Positions 8,745 to 17,908 of a stretch of 64,000 bases of DNA are shown piece after piece; position 1 is the stretch's first letter; each line of letters starts with the position of its first letter. The position numbers were made by a program, and so were the translations under genes. Where the stretch lies: positions 3,038,001-3,102,000 of the forward strand of contig NZ_OY762229.1 of assembly GCF_963665355.1 (NCBI RefSeq), in the 5' to 3' direction. Below the pieces are notes generated by a model. It made no database searches, was not told the origin of the DNA, and worked only from the letters and a program-made list of their open reading frames with translations. This stretch comes from an uncultured Desulfobacter sp. Lineage in GTDB: Bacteria; Desulfobacterota; Desulfobacteria; Desulfobacterales; Desulfobacteraceae.

Positions 8745-8950
8745 CACCGCTCCGTTTGCTTCTCACCCCTAATTTTCCGGATAATTCTTTTAATCGGGTA
8801 CCAGAAAATGGCAAATATTGCTAAAAAAACAGAAAAAATGACTCCCATCACCGCCCCGAGGGCGCCTAATCCAAGCCCGGGTCCCACATAAGCATACGCA
8901 GGTAAAGGAAAAAGTAACATTATAATCAACATAGTTATTGTTTTGCGCAT
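8744..8950 (-). CDS. 68-residue membrane protein with YVGPGLGLGALG motif
   Basis: A very small protein: a signal or first membrane segment (about residues 3-20), then YVGPGLGLGALGAVMG, then a second hydrophobic segment (about 36-52) and a strongly basic tail. Glycine-rich YVGPG segments like this recur, as I recall, in short membrane proteins beside arylsulfotransferases, but I know no assigned function. The start is secure: AAGGAG lies eight bases upstream. It overlaps the preceding arylsulfotransferase by 16 bases and touches the following sulfotransferase, so the three are translationally coupled. A role as assembly or docking subunit is inference. Confidence 0.82.
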   Translation of the reverse strand: MRKTITMLIIMLLFPLPAYAYVGPGLGLGALGAVMGVIFSVFLAIFAIFWYPIKRIIRKIRGEKQTER

Positions 8951-10296
8951 TCAGGTAACTCCTTAAAATAATCCAGCGGAAGGAATACTGCCTCGGACAC
9001 AGCCAAAAAGCCTTTATCCTTTCCAAAAAGGTTTATAAATTCAAAAACAATATCACCTTTTTCATTAGTTTCAAATACCCGTCCCTGCTGGGTTGAGGTG
9101 ATAAGATATCCCCCGTTTGGAAGCAGCTGGTGTTTCCCCCTCATCCAGGTATAAAACTGATAATCTTTGCCTTTTAAAACATGATGATACTCATAAGACC
9201 TGGGATTAAGTTCAACAATACTTGAATAGCCTCGATGCATATTATTATTGAATATAGTTATGGTCCCCTTTGAATTCCAGTCCGGATCATGCTGTCTGCG
9301 GGTCAGGCCCTGGCGCCACCACTTGACACGATAGGTATCAGGATCAATCACACAGATGAGGTCAGGGGACCGCAGGCTGAGCAGCAGATCACCGGCTTTA
9401 AACCGGGGGTAATACTGTTCCAAATTTGCGGGTAACGGATCAATATCGTTGACGTGCCATCGCCCACCGCTCTCATCTCCGATCCATTTGGATCCCTCGG
9501 CTGAATCCTCCTGCAGAATACTGAAAATATCAATATCCAGATTGGCCTTAACCACTTCATTCATATGAAACTCTTTTAGAATTTTACCGGTACGGTAATC
9601 CACTTTAATAAGATTATCGCCATAACCGATTTCAGCACCGACTTTGCCCCAGGTCCATATGGCTGAATCCCCGTCAAACGCGATTGAATGATGGAAACCA
9701 CCTTTTACTCTCCAGAGAATATTTCCGCACCAGTCATACTTTGTCAACGAGGTGCCGGCATCAAAAGCAGTCACGATGGAACCATCCCGGCCAATAACAA
9801 ACCCGTGGGGGAAGCAGTTGTTATCAGGACGGTGCTCCCACTCAACATCATCCTGACGGATGTGCCATATATTCATCACCCTCTGATCTTGCCCGAATAG
9901 AATTACCCCGTGGAATGAATCCTTAAAATCAAAGACCCCTTGTATCACCCGATACCCTTTAGGTGCATTACCGGCAAAAAAGATCCGGGGGTTTTCCCGG
10001 TGGGATTTCAAACCCAACCCTTTCAGTTCCTGATAATCTTCCGGGATATCGTATTCTTTTTCAGAATTAACAAGGTGGCGGGCCGGAATAATATCCAGAT
10101 CATTTTCCAATTTCTCTAATAACGAAGTATTTTCCTCAGGATGCCCGGCCAGAAATTTTTCAATCGTAATAATTATCGGGTAAGGCCAAATTTTAGCGAC
10201 GTAAATATATATGCCTGCACAAAATGATGTCAGGAAAACCAGCCAGCAAAGGGCCAGTAATCTTAAAAAAGAGCCTCTGTTTTTTTTCTCACTCAA
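8935..10296 (-). CDS. arylsulfotransferase (ASST) family protein
   Basis: ASST enzymes use a histidine intermediate in a six-bladed propeller to transfer sulfate between phenolic esters without PAPS. The 453-residue protein has a single N-terminal membrane segment (about 10-34), so the domain faces the periplasm. The histidine-bearing blade motifs are visible: NCFPHGFVIGRDG, GGFHHSIAFDG, WHVNDIDPLP, NNNMHRGYSSI and GKHQLLPNGG. It is shorter than the about 600-residue enterobacterial AssT and fits the ASST-like subgroup. TTG at 10296 is used, with AAGGAAG about nine bases upstream. It is the first gene of the three-gene sulfation unit. Which histidine is catalytic cannot be fixed by eye. Confidence 0.83.
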   Translation of the reverse strand: MSEKKNRGSFLRLLALCWLVFLTSFCAGIYIYVAKIWPYPIIITIEKFLAGHPEENTSLLEKLENDLDIIPARHLVNSEKEYDIPEDYQELKGLGLKSHRENPRIFFAGNAPKGYRVIQGVFDFKDSFHGVILFGQDQRVMNIWHIRQDDVEWEHRPDNNCFPHGFVIGRDGSIVTAFDAGTSLTKYDWCGNILWRVKGGFHHSIAFDGDSAIWTWGKVGAEIGYGDNLIKVDYRTGKILKEFHMNEVVKANLDIDIFSILQEDSAEGSKWIGDESGGRWHVNDIDPLPANLEQYYPRFKAGDLLLSLRSPDLICVIDPDTYRVKWWRQGLTRRQHDPDWNSKGTITIFNNNMHRGYSSIVELNPRSYEYHHVLKGKDYQFYTWMRGKHQLLPNGGYLITSTQQGRVFETNEKGDIVFEFINLFGKDKGFLAVSEAVFLPLDYFKELPECAKQ

Positions 10297-10626
10297 AAAT
10301 CACAACTTCCTTTTAATCGTTGTTATGAAAAATTTACCAATATTCTGGTTTTTCCGCCATTTATTACGGGCAATTTGGGGCTGAATAACCAAAGTAGCCC
10401 ATGGTTTCTATTACAACCATTTGGGGAAGGACCTATAATATTTCCCATTGAAAAGCAAGGTATTTCTAAGGCTGCTGCAGGTTGGCCACAGTCATGCCGG
10501 CCTTTCGATTTATCATTGCAATAAACAGGTTAACTATCAAACCCGATGCTGATTTAGATTTGAAGGTATCTTTATAGATTTATTATAAAAATCACTGCTG
10601 AAACTTAAAAAATTAAACCCGGTGCA
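10297..10626. other. 330-bp spacer between two minus-strand units
   Basis: No coding frame is convincing. The right part is AT-rich. A short inverted pair ATGGTT/AACCAT occurs around 10400-10420 but is too weak to call a terminator. The region must contain the promoter for the arylsulfotransferase unit, which I cannot place with confidence. Confidence 0.5.
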
Positions 10627-11814
10627 TTAATCAGAACACCAGGCGTTAACCATTCGATCAATAATCCATTCAAAAAGACCACCATCATGGAAAACAAAAA
10701 TTAAATCATCCGGGGCATACTGGTTAATAAATTCCGGAAATCTGGCCATATCGTCATGGGTAATCCCGTTAAAACTGACAAAAACCAGCTCTTTATAACC
10801 TGGCGCAAGGTGTCTTGAAACCGGTCCCCCAAACGAATTTCCCAGAACCAGGGCTTTTTTTTCAGTCATAGGGTGGAGGCATTGAAACCGCTTAAACTCC
10901 TCTGCGCGTTTGTGAAACTTTTTTACCCTGTCAGGTTTCTGATGTTCACACACCATCCCAAAAGCAGATTCATAGTCGTACCTCCAAAATTTTATTCGGG
11001 TTTCAAAACCCAATGCCCGCTTCAAATCATTGATTTTAGTATCCAGTTCCGGTTCGGCACGATATGCATCTGGTATTTTAATATTCAAAGCCTGTAATGT
11101 TTTCAAGGCCACCAGATGAGCACTTTTCCCTGCAACATGAAACTGTTCAGGAGGAAAGAAATGGGGCAAATCTCTTTTTTCAATCATTTCCGCCAGGGGA
11201 AATATCAAATTTACAGCCCAATGCCCTGCATGGTCTTTTTTCAGGTAATGATCTCCACTATTAATTCTTTTACAGACAGTTACGATCTCCCGTGGGGTAT
11301 CCCCTGGCAGGCGGTCCGGATAAACAGCCGGTTTGGAAGGCACAACGAGAAAGGCAATCTGCCGTCCCGGGCAGGCTGTTTTCCGGTAAATCAGACCCAA
11401 CTGCTTTTCAAGATTATCAACGGAGTCAGGGTCAGCAAGCCGGGCTACATTGCGGAAATTGTAATATGGGGGCTGGGCTTCACCATGGCGGGTTAAAAAC
11501 ACATAAGGTAAATTAATGGATAACTTTTTGGACGGAGATACCCCCAGAACAGCGTATAAAAAATGATTATAGATCCGGGTTGCCGGTACAATCAAGGCCA
11601 TCCGATCTTTTAAATATTCCTGGAAACCAGATAAGTAACTCTGGGGCCGGGCCAGCAGCTCACCTGCATCAGGCCAGACATGAAGGGTTCTGTTTTCAAG
11701 AGACGAGCGCTTTTGGCCCTCTGCCAGAAGGCCTCCAAAAATCAAAGGCAGTGATAAAAGTATGGCAATGAAAATTAGGGCCAGGCGATAGGATCGGGAC
11801 ATGCTGTGCTGCAT
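10627..11814 (-). CDS. AlgJ/AlgX-like SGNH acetyltransferase for polysaccharide O-acetylation
   Basis: Family members are membrane-anchored periplasmic SGNH-type enzymes that place acetyl groups, delivered by an MBOAT partner, onto an exopolysaccharide. The protein starts MQHSMSRSYRL, with a membrane segment at about residues 10-30. It has SLENRTLHVWP, typical of AlgJ-like proteins, a HFFPPEQFH segment that may include the catalytic Asp/His block equivalent, and GNSFGGPVSR with the nucleophile serine. The ATG at 11814 follows the MBOAT stop by one base; an upstream in-frame extension to 11961 would lie entirely inside the MBOAT gene and is rejected. The acceptor glycan is unknown. Confidence 0.75.
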   Translation of the reverse strand: MQHSMSRSYRLALIFIAILLSLPLIFGGLLAEGQKRSSLENRTLHVWPDAGELLARPQSYLSGFQEYLKDRMALIVPATRIYNHFLYAVLGVSPSKKLSINLPYVFLTRHGEAQPPYYNFRNVARLADPDSVDNLEKQLGLIYRKTACPGRQIAFLVVPSKPAVYPDRLPGDTPREIVTVCKRINSGDHYLKKDHAGHWAVNLIFPLAEMIEKRDLPHFFPPEQFHVAGKSAHLVALKTLQALNIKIPDAYRAEPELDTKINDLKRALGFETRIKFWRYDYESAFGMVCEHQKPDRVKKFHKRAEEFKRFQCLHPMTEKKALVLGNSFGGPVSRHLAPGYKELVFVSFNGITHDDMARFPEFINQYAPDDLIFVFHDGGLFEWIIDRMVNAWCSD

Positions 11815-11815
11815 T

Positions 11816-13240
11816 TTAAAACCTGAAGTAAATAAAAGGATTATATCCGCCGGCAAGGATAGGAAAAACAGACACGATAAAAAGCACAGCAGAAACAGCC
11901 CACAGCAGAACCGTTGATCTTTTCCTGAGACCGGGCTGATTTTCCAATCTTTCCGTAACAAGTCCCTGCAGGATCAAATCCGGCAAAAACTTTATGATAC
12001 ACGACCGGGTAAACAGAAATCCAATCAAACAGACCACAATCAATCTGTTATCTATAAACTGATTCACATAAATACAGGTGTCATTCAGTTTAAATCCGAA
12101 CATTTTTAGCAGAATCATTCCTCCGGTTCCAAAATCATCTGCCCGAAAAAATACCCATCCGATAATCACAAGAAACATTGTATATACGTTTCCTAAAAAT
12201 TTGGGAATGCGATCTAAAAACGAAAACAAGAACGATCGCTCCAGGACCAGTAATAATCCATGATAAGCCCCCCAGAATACAAATGTTAGAGAGGCTCCGT
12301 GCCACAACCCGCATAGCAAAAATACAACCCACAGATTTCTATAAGTCGAAAACCGGCCTTTTCTGTTTCCGCCAAGGGGAATGTACAGATAATCTCTAAA
12401 CCAGGTTGAAAGGGAAATATGCCACCTGCGCCAGAACTCTGTAATGGATGATGCCGAATAGGGGAAGTTGAAATTTTCAGGAAACCTGAACCCCAGGCAT
12501 ACGCCAAGGCCTATCGCCATATGGGAATATCCCGAAAAATCAAAATAAATCTGAAGGGTGTAGGACGCAGCTCCCAGCCATGCCGTGGCCATGCTGATCT
12601 GCTCCGGGGGACAGGCAAAAATATTATCTGCAGCAATAGCTGCGTTATTGGCGATCAATGTCTTTTGCGCCAGCCCGACGGTAAAAAGAAAAACCCCGGT
12701 TTTCAGGTTGTCAAGGGTTGTTTGACGATATTTAAGAGCCGATGCTACAGAATCATACCGGACAATTGGACCTGCGATTAATTGGGGGAACATGGCAATA
12801 TAGGTCCCCACCCTGATTGGATCCGTATCTTTTGTTTCTGGTTTTTTATATATGTCAACCAGATATGAAATCGCCTGAAAGGTAAAAAATGAAATACCTA
12901 TGGGCAGCCTGATGTGCCAGGCAGCAAGATCAATGGATAAACCGAAAACATCGTTTAGAAAAAAGCCTAAATACTTGAACAGGCAGAGTAAAAACAAGTT
13001 CAGGAAAAGCCCTGTGGAAAGCCAGACTTTTGCATTCTTCTGATTGGCTGAAATGGCATACCCGATAATCGTATTTATTCCGATTGATGCAAGGAGGACA
13101 GCAACATAGTACCCCTCCCCCCACATATAAAAAAGAATGCTGAAAAACAACAGCACCCCGTTTTTAAACGGCAACAGCAAATACGCAAATAAGAATGCAG
13201 GGATAAAAATAAAAAGATACTCAATGGAGGAAAATACCAT
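11816..13240 (-). CDS. MBOAT-family O-acyltransferase (AlgI-like)
   Basis: An integral membrane acyltransferase that passes acetyl groups across the inner membrane to periplasmic O-acetylating enzymes. The 474-residue protein has about ten or more hydrophobic segments. The family landmarks are present: FPQLIAGPIVRY, YFDFSGYSHMAIG, EFWRRWHISLSTWFRDYLYIPLGG, and the segment LCGLWHGASLTFVFWGAYHG with the two conserved histidines. The gene is first of a two-gene unit with the AlgJ-like protein; stop and start are one base apart. A second such pair lies at 43455-46118, so two O-acetylation systems exist in the window. Confidence 0.92.
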   Translation of the reverse strand: MVFSSIEYLFIFIPAFLFAYLLLPFKNGVLLFFSILFYMWGEGYYVAVLLASIGINTIIGYAISANQKNAKVWLSTGLFLNLFLLCLFKYLGFFLNDVFGLSIDLAAWHIRLPIGISFFTFQAISYLVDIYKKPETKDTDPIRVGTYIAMFPQLIAGPIVRYDSVASALKYRQTTLDNLKTGVFLFTVGLAQKTLIANNAAIAADNIFACPPEQISMATAWLGAASYTLQIYFDFSGYSHMAIGLGVCLGFRFPENFNFPYSASSITEFWRRWHISLSTWFRDYLYIPLGGNRKGRFSTYRNLWVVFLLCGLWHGASLTFVFWGAYHGLLLVLERSFLFSFLDRIPKFLGNVYTMFLVIIGWVFFRADDFGTGGMILLKMFGFKLNDTCIYVNQFIDNRLIVVCLIGFLFTRSCIIKFLPDLILQGLVTERLENQPGLRKRSTVLLWAVSAVLFIVSVFPILAGGYNPFIYFRF

Positions 13241-13509
13241 TCACAATTTTCTTTCAAAAAATAATTAATCGTCTTTCATTAGTTAAGAAGTTCTCAATTG
13301 TCAAGGAGCAAGATATAAGGATGGCGTTATGCAAGATTTCATTTCTATCGCCCCCTATGGCCTCTGTTCTCTTTTTGCTTGACTTATAGATCAAATTTCC
13401 GGATATTTTCGAAGTTTTTCCTCTAAAGCAAAAGATTCAGTAACGTACCTGAGTGTTTAAAAAAATCACCTGGGCCTGACAAACCGGAATAAAACAGGAT
13501 ATCTTAATC
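13241..13509. other. divergent intergenic region
   Basis: This spacer separates the minus-strand O-acetylation unit from the plus-strand glycosyltransferases and should hold promoters in both directions. TTGACT at 13379-13384 with an AT-rich stretch near 13403 is a weak plus-strand candidate, and a TTGACA on the minus strand (13304-13299) has no good -10 partner. Nothing coding is seen. Confidence 0.35.
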
Positions 13510-14466
13510 TTGGGACAAAACATAACGGCCTTGATTGTCACCCACAACCGCCTCGACAAGCTGAAAAAAAACCTGTCCCGAACCCTTGTCCAGGATTTTC
13601 ATGGTGTTGTCGTGATAAACTGCGGCTCCACGGATGGGACGAAGGAATACCTGGATAACCTGCAAGATTCCCGGCTGGTTGCCGTTCACATTAAAAATAT
13701 CGGCGGTGCAGGAGGGTTTTCTTTTGGCGCCCGTTGGCTTACCCGCCATTTAAAAACTGACTGGGTCGTTTTTTTTGATGATGATGCAATGCCCGACAAA
13801 AATCTTATCGACAAATTCAGGCGATCCAACCTGAAGAATTACCATGCCATTGCCTGCCATGTATGGGCTCCGGGAGACCTTCTCCCATTAATGAACACGC
13901 CGGTAAAGCGTTATCCGTATACATTCGGTCGCCTTTTACGATATCTTTCAGGGCGAAAAAAAATGCTTATCAGCCCGGAAGACTTAAACACTCGTATCAC
14001 GCCCGTGGAAGCGGCTTCCTTCGCCGGTTTTTTTATCCGGTTTGACGTATTGCAGAAGACCTGGAAAGCCATAAACGCCGACCTGTTCATTTACTATGAT
14101 GATATTTTTTATACACTTTGGCTTCACAAATCAGGGTATCGCCTTGTTTTCATACCGCAGTTAAAATTTTTTCACGATGTAGAACAGAGCAACCGTATGC
14201 CTGCCTGGAAAATTTATTTCCTTGCAAGAAACATCTTCAGCCTTCGCCCCTTATGTTCGGGGCCTACCTTCCCGGGATTGGCTTTGCTTAAACTTGGCAG
14301 CCTTGCCGGCGTTATTCTGAAAAATAAAATTCCCGGGACAGCCGGGTTAAAATTATTTATAACGGGTATCCTGGATGGAATGGTGGGCAATTTCACTAGA
14401 TTTGGACAAACCGACCCCATAGAAAAAATCATCCGTCACGGATTAAAAAATGGATCAAAAGTCTGA
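13510..14466 (+). CDS. family 2 glycosyltransferase
   Basis: A GT-A inverting glycosyltransferase. The 318-residue protein opens with ALIVTHNRLDKL, has NCGSTDGTKEYL for nucleotide binding and FFDDDAMPD as the DxD metal motif (about residue 95). The segment YYDDIFYTLWLHKSGYR fits the catalytic-base region, as in the GlfT2-like branch, which often transfers galactofuranose or rhamnose. The start is TTG with CAGGA ten bases upstream. Its end overlaps the next glycosyltransferase by 17 bases, so the two work in one unit. The donor and acceptor sugars cannot be read from the sequence. Confidence 0.85.
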   Translation: MGQNITALIVTHNRLDKLKKNLSRTLVQDFHGVVVINCGSTDGTKEYLDNLQDSRLVAVHIKNIGGAGGFSFGARWLTRHLKTDWVVFFDDDAMPDKNLIDKFRRSNLKNYHAIACHVWAPGDLLPLMNTPVKRYPYTFGRLLRYLSGRKKMLISPEDLNTRITPVEAASFAGFFIRFDVLQKTWKAINADLFIYYDDIFYTLWLHKSGYRLVFIPQLKFFHDVEQSNRMPAWKIYFLARNIFSLRPLCSGPTFPGLALLKLGSLAGVILKNKIPGTAGLKLFITGILDGMVGNFTRFGQTDPIEKIIRHGLKNGSKV

Positions 14467-15601
14467 CAAACGCTGCCTAGTCTATGTTGTTAATGTGGAC
14501 TGGTATTTTAAACTCCACTGGCTGAACAGGGCTCGGGCATCATTGGCCCGGGGCTACCGGGTTTATCTCATTGCCGCTTTTGTCACGCCGGGATTAAAGG
14601 AAGAGTTCGAAAGCCAGGGGTTTGAGTGTATCCATATCCAACTGTCCAGAACCGGTATTAATCCGATGCAGGAGATACAAAGTGCATTTCACATATATAG
14701 AACCCTTAAACGAATACAACCGGACATTATACACACCATCACCGTCAAGCCCAATATCTATGCGGGCATTGCCGCAAACCGGCTTGGTATTGCCTCCATT
14801 AAAAGTATCACCGGGCTTGGGGCTGTTTTTTCAAGTCAGGAATTCTTTTTCCGGATTATTCGAAAACTTATCCTTCGTTTGTATAAACTGACAGGCAAAG
14901 GGAGCCAGGGGGCCTTTGTGTTTGAAAACACAGCAGATCAGGCTGTGTTTAAAAAAAACGGCCTGGATAAAAGGCAAGAGCTGATCCATATCCCGGGAGC
15001 CGGTATTGACATCAACCGGTTCCGATTTTTTTCAAAACCTCCTTCAAACAAACTTAAAGTATTGTTTGCAGCCCGACTGCTGAAAAACAAGGGGCTGGAT
15101 ACCCTGATTCAGGGTGTAGAAAAAGCAAAGGCCAAAGGCTGTCCCTGCGATTTGCTGGTAGCCGGCATCTTTGACCCTGCTGCCAAAGCCGCCTACTCTA
15201 AGGCTGAAATAAATTCCCTTGCCGCGTCAGGAAGAATTCAATGGCTCGGACAGGTAGACGACATGCCGTCTCTGCTCCAACAGGTGGATGTTGTGGCTCT
15301 GCCTACCCGTTACGGTGAAGGCATTCCAAGAATTTTGATTGAAGCAGGCGCTGTAGGCCGACTGGTCATCGCAACAAACGTTCCGGGATGCAGTCAGTTG
15401 ATCCGGAACAATGTTACCGGTATCCTTGTCCGGCCCCATGATGTGGCAGCCGTCTGTATGGCCCTGCTCGATATTTGGAACCATCCGGCCCGGTACGCAA
15501 AACTGCCTGAAAATCTGCACAAGGAGATACTGAACCTTTACACGGACAACGTGGTTATATCCCGCTTTTTAACCCTGTACGCCCGTTTCACCCAAGCCTG
15601 A
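14450..15601 (+). CDS. family 4 glycosyltransferase
   Basis: A GT-B retaining glycosyltransferase of 383 residues. The N-terminal half contains HTITVKPNIYAGIAA and SITGLGAVF, typical of the PglA/WbpX-like branch that adds hexosamines to lipid-linked glycans. The C-terminal half has VLFAARLLKNKGLDTLI and the donor-binding PTRYGEGIPRILIEAGAVGR with the conserved Glu pair (the EX7E motif). It overlaps the preceding GT2 gene. A 737-base spacer follows, so it ends this unit. Confidence 0.87.
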   Translation: MDQKSDKRCLVYVVNVDWYFKLHWLNRARASLARGYRVYLIAAFVTPGLKEEFESQGFECIHIQLSRTGINPMQEIQSAFHIYRTLKRIQPDIIHTITVKPNIYAGIAANRLGIASIKSITGLGAVFSSQEFFFRIIRKLILRLYKLTGKGSQGAFVFENTADQAVFKKNGLDKRQELIHIPGAGIDINRFRFFSKPPSNKLKVLFAARLLKNKGLDTLIQGVEKAKAKGCPCDLLVAGIFDPAAKAAYSKAEINSLAASGRIQWLGQVDDMPSLLQQVDVVALPTRYGEGIPRILIEAGAVGRLVIATNVPGCSQLIRNNVTGILVRPHDVAAVCMALLDIWNHPARYAKLPENLHKEILNLYTDNVVISRFLTLYARFTQA

Positions 15602-16338
15602 TCTCTTTGCCTGGTGGGGTACTGGGCTCCAGCTATTCCAATATATAAAAGTGTAATTAACAACATTGGATCAGATGTCGAGAACCATTATGTACCGTAT
15701 TGTAAATCCTCAAAGGAGTTATGTTCGATGAGCTACAGCTTGGGCATCTGAGGGCGTTTTGAGGTTTCATGGTGGCTATAAAACACAAAATCAGTGTTTT
15801 GAAAAGAGGTGGCTTGAATTGTTGGAACCCAGTGCCATGAGCCTTGGATTAGGGCCTATTGAAAAATATTTGACTTTTTATCAGTGATTTATTAAAAGTT
15901 CCTTCGATTGTAATATTGGCGAATATAGTGGTCAGAGTATTACGTTTTTATATAAATCCCGAATTGGCTATAAAACGGTTTTAATAAGGGCCATGTTCGG
16001 GAAAATATTTTTTGGGCATTCATTACGAATATTTCATGCCATAAAGTTAAGATCCCTTCGAATTAAAACCATGAAGGGCATGAAGACATGAAGATTCATT
16101 TCCCGGTATATATTCTTCATGCTCTTCATGTCTTTCATGGTGAAATCAAATACTCATTGCTTAAGTTTATGACATTGGGATATTTATATAGGGAAACTTC
16201 AGGATTAGCTCCTGAATGAAAAAACTGTATGCCTGAAAATTTAGATTTAAAATTTCAAGCAGGTTAGCAACTATATGGATAATTCAATGAAATGTAACCA
16301 ACCAAGCGGAGCTATGCCCATCTAAAAGAGAAATATAT
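15602..16338. other. 737-bp spacer without a convincing gene
   Basis: It contains a small hairpin (AAAACAC at 15780-15786 pairing with GTGTTTT at 15794-15800), which could end the glycosyltransferase unit. A large imperfect palindrome lies at 16067-16141 and is listed separately. A frame of 51 codons (15732-15887) is open but has no upstream start and matches nothing I know; it may be a gene relic. A 13-codon ORF at 15721 has a textbook AAAGGAG site. The promoter of the gsp unit should lie near the right end but I cannot place it. Confidence 0.5.
16067..16141. repeat. large imperfect inverted repeat built of CATGAAG units
   Basis: The left arm (16068-16093) and right arm (16115-16141) are near-perfect reverse complements with a few mismatches and one single-base gap, around a 21-base loop. 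Each arm contains three copies of CATGAAG in direct orientation, so the element is both palindromic and internally repetitive. This is the style of dispersed REP-like elements. It lies in the spacer about 200 bases before gspE. Confidence 0.8.
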
Positions 16339-17907
16339 ATGATTCAAAAAGGTCCCAAAATAGAATCAGCGGGCGGAATATCCTCTGTATCAAGCATTTC
16401 ATACAAGGATTATCCCAAACAGGGCGTTGAACTTGACAGCTTGTCTGTCAAGTTCATGAAACAGTTTGTTTTTGTACCGCTTTCTCTGGACGATGGTTTA
16501 CTTAAAATTGCCATTGTTGATCCCGGTGAAATAGATTATGTCAAAGAGGCTCTCAGGCTTTCATATGGGCATGAGGTTGAGGCCCTTCAGGGAGACAGTC
16601 AGGACATCCTGGACGCCATAGATCGTTTGTACGGAAGCGGCAGCCAGTCAATTGAAAATATAATTGAAGAGGCCGGGAAAGATATCTATGAGATTGAAAC
16701 CGGGGACGGGGACAGTGTTGAGAATTTAAAGGACCTGGCTTCAGAAGCCCCTATTATCCGGCTGGTCAACCGTTTAATTGTAAATGCGGTGGAGGCCCAG
16801 GCCAGTGATATCCATTTTGAACCATTTGAGAGAATTTTCAAGATAAGGTACCGCATCGACGGTGTCCTTCATGAAATCGAAACCCCTCCAGTCCGATTAC
16901 AGGCTGCCATTATTTCTCGAGTTAAAATCATGGCCAAGCTGGATATTGCCGAACGCCGTTTGCCCCAGGATGGGAGTATCAAGCTTAAAATTTCAGACCG
17001 GGAGATTGATTTCAGGGTGTCCACAGTCCCCACGCTTTATGGAGAGAGTCTTGTAATGAGGATCCTGGACAGGGAGTCCTTAACTCTGGACATAAAGACC
17101 TTAGGGTTTCCCGATGACATTTACGAAAAATACCTTGACCTGATACACCAGCCCTATGGAATGATTTTGGTAACCGGCCCCACAGGAAGTGGCAAAACAT
17201 CCACCCTGTACACCACCCTTGCCATGATTAATTCATCTGAAAAAAAAGTGATTACCCTTGAAGACCCTGTGGAATACCAGCTTTCCGGAGTAAATCAGAT
17301 TCATGTTAAACCCAAGATAGGACTGACTTTTGCTGCTGGGCTGAGATCCATCGTCCGTCAGGATCCTGATATCATACTGGTTGGGGAGATCCGGGACCGG
17401 GAAACCGCAGAAATATCCATACAATCAGCTTTAACCGGCCATCTCCTCTTCAGCACTCTCCATACAAACGACTCCGCAGGGGCAATTACCAGGCTTATGG
17501 ATATGGGAGTGGAGAGCTTCCTGCTCAGTTCCACGTTGCTCGGCATTATGGCTCAAAGGCTTGTTCGGGTCATATGTCCTGAGTGCAAAGAGGAGTTCCG
17601 TCCTGATGAGCGGCTTATTCGGTTGATGGGGCTGCCTGAGAAAGAAGTGGCTGAAATTCGTTTTTTTCATGGTGCCGGCTGTGATGCCTGCCATCATACC
17701 GGGTTTAAAGGTCGAACGGCAATTTTTGAGTACCTGCCTATTAATGAGACGATCCGAAGGGAAATAGTGAATTGTTCCAGTACGGAGACGATAAAGAAGC
17801 AGGCTACAAAATTTGGCGTCAGAACCCTTAGGGAAGATGGCTGGGAAAAGGTTAAACAGGGGGTTACAACGATCTCAGAAGTTCTCAGGGTGACCTTGGA
17901 AGCTTAA
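16339..17907 (+). CDS. gspE: type II secretion ATPase GspE
   Basis: The cytoplasmic hexameric ATPase that powers pseudopilus assembly in type II secretion. The 522-residue protein has an N-terminal GspE/PilB domain (about 30-105), Walker A GPTGSGKT (about 279-286), the aspartate box (EDPVEYQ), Walker B with DPDIILVGEIRD, and the histidine box (STLHTNDSAGA). It also has the zinc tetracysteine module CPECKEEF and CDACHHTG found in GspE and PilB but not PilT. Two bases separate it from gspF, and gspG and gspH follow, supporting GspE rather than PilB. A long non-coding spacer precedes it, so this is the first gene of the unit. Confidence 0.9.
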   Translation: MIQKGPKIESAGGISSVSSISYKDYPKQGVELDSLSVKFMKQFVFVPLSLDDGLLKIAIVDPGEIDYVKEALRLSYGHEVEALQGDSQDILDAIDRLYGSGSQSIENIIEEAGKDIYEIETGDGDSVENLKDLASEAPIIRLVNRLIVNAVEAQASDIHFEPFERIFKIRYRIDGVLHEIETPPVRLQAAIISRVKIMAKLDIAERRLPQDGSIKLKISDREIDFRVSTVPTLYGESLVMRILDRESLTLDIKTLGFPDDIYEKYLDLIHQPYGMILVTGPTGSGKTSTLYTTLAMINSSEKKVITLEDPVEYQLSGVNQIHVKPKIGLTFAAGLRSIVRQDPDIILVGEIRDRETAEISIQSALTGHLLFSTLHTNDSAGAITRLMDMGVESFLLSSTLLGIMAQRLVRVICPECKEEFRPDERLIRLMGLPEKEVAEIRFFHGAGCDACHHTGFKGRTAIFEYLPINETIRREIVNCSSTETIKKQATKFGVRTLREDGWEKVKQGVTTISEVLRVTLEA

Positions 17908-17908
17908 T

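Noticed and set aside
10400-10420. Short inverted pair ATGGTT/AACCAT as a terminator for the O-acetylation unit
   Set aside because: Only six base pairs, weak, and without a T-run; it is also upstream of the arylsulfotransferase rather than after a clear stop.
15721-15762. A 13-codon ORF with an ideal AAAGGAG ribosome site upstream
   Set aside because: Too short and without a recognisable product; the good ribosome site may be chance or belong to a lost gene.
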